Shown here in pieces: positions 63,665 to 64,000 of a DNA stretch of 64,000 nt. Source of the stretch: Ancylostoma caninum (Eukaryota > Nematoda > Chromadorea > Rhabditida > Ancylostomatidae); the NCBI GenBank assembly GCA_037903475.1, contig JBAJFG010000002.1, forward strand, positions 3,720,001-3,784,000, given 5' to 3'. The position numbers and the translations under genes were made by a program. Every line of letters starts with the position of its first letter. The first letter of the stretch is position 1. A model generated the notes under the pieces. The model did not search any database and had not been told where the DNA came from. It saw only the letters and a program-made list of their open reading frames with translations.

Positions 63665-63905
63665 TGTGTTGACATGGCCAAGTGGTTCAAGTCGCTTGCT
63701 TTTGATCGCGCTATAGTGGGGTTCGATCTTGTGAGCGTCGCTAGGTATTGCAGCCATAATGGAATGCCGCATCTCACACCTACTTCGCATCCAAAGTTGC
63801 CACCTTGTAGGCAGTGTTGCCGTCATGGTGGCAACATTGATACCAACTTGCGGGGTGGATTACTACCGGCCCAGGCAACACCGAGCGGCTGCCACCAACC
63901 TAAAA
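63665..63905 (+). mobile_element. tRNA-derived SINE-like element
   Basis: TGGCCAAGTGGTTCAAGTCG (about 63674) is a good A box, and GGGGTTCGATCTTGTG (about 63718) is a good B box. The spacing of about 45 bp is normal for a pol III promoter. The body continues with GTTGCCACCTTGTAGGCAGT, CAACTTGCGGGGTGGATTAC and GAGCGGCTGCCACC. Part of the body recurs in reverse at 62930-63060. Borders are approximate. Confidence 0.6.
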
Positions 63906-64000
63906 TGTCTCCTGCGGAAACTAAAATGGATTATCGAACGCAAAGTCATATAAATTGTTCACACGAATAAATGGCGTCATTTCTACAAAATTTTGAGACG

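Overview
The window is nuclear DNA of a nematode, most likely a strongylid of the hookworm type. The best evidence is a complete nematode-style troponin T gene with short spliced exons, TTTTCAG-type acceptors and a spliced-leader-type acceptor 7 bases before its ATG. Further support comes from the AT-rich, repeat-dense, gene-poor background. The species call is inference: no database search could be run. There is no bacterial or viral gene organisation.

Layout. From 1 to 53.7 kb only one other exon is convincing, a signal-peptide first exon at 6.73-6.85 kb on the minus strand; its later exons were not found. The rest of that interval is intergenic or intronic sequence full of small transposons. 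These include a 0.47-kb palindrome with TTAA ends (5.2 kb), two related MITEs (6.3 and 53.0 kb), a TTCGAA-rich MITE group (8.1, 22.3, 32.1 and 42.9 kb), a foldback family built on ATGGGTAA motifs (0.2, 29.1 and 34.9-35.5 kb), a hAT-like MITE with an exact 8-bp target duplication (39.7 kb), and tRNA-like SINE heads (39.5, 52.8 and 63.7 kb). A pure ATA microsatellite of about 240 bp lies at 27.3 kb.

From 45.2 to 49 kb there is a run of decayed Tc1/mariner-superfamily transposons: a Tc1/maT-like fossil, a complete 1,296-bp element with perfect 26-bp inverted repeats, and a mariner fossil. Another Tc1-like remnant sits near 20.3 kb.

From 53.8 to 59.0 kb the troponin T gene lies on the minus strand. 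I could join 11 coding exons in frame, giving a 359-residue protein. Intron 6 carries a 920-bp mariner-derived element with perfect 31-bp inverted repeats.

From 59.8 to 62.4 kb lies a 5'-truncated CR1-like non-LTR retrotransposon on the minus strand. It keeps half of the endonuclease and a full set of reverse-transcriptase motifs, and is broken by one in-frame TGA. The window ends in a SINE-like region holding inverted copies.

I found no CRISPR array, operon, rRNA, intact tRNA or evident new defence or metabolic system. The interesting content is transposon biology and the detailed structure of the troponin locus.
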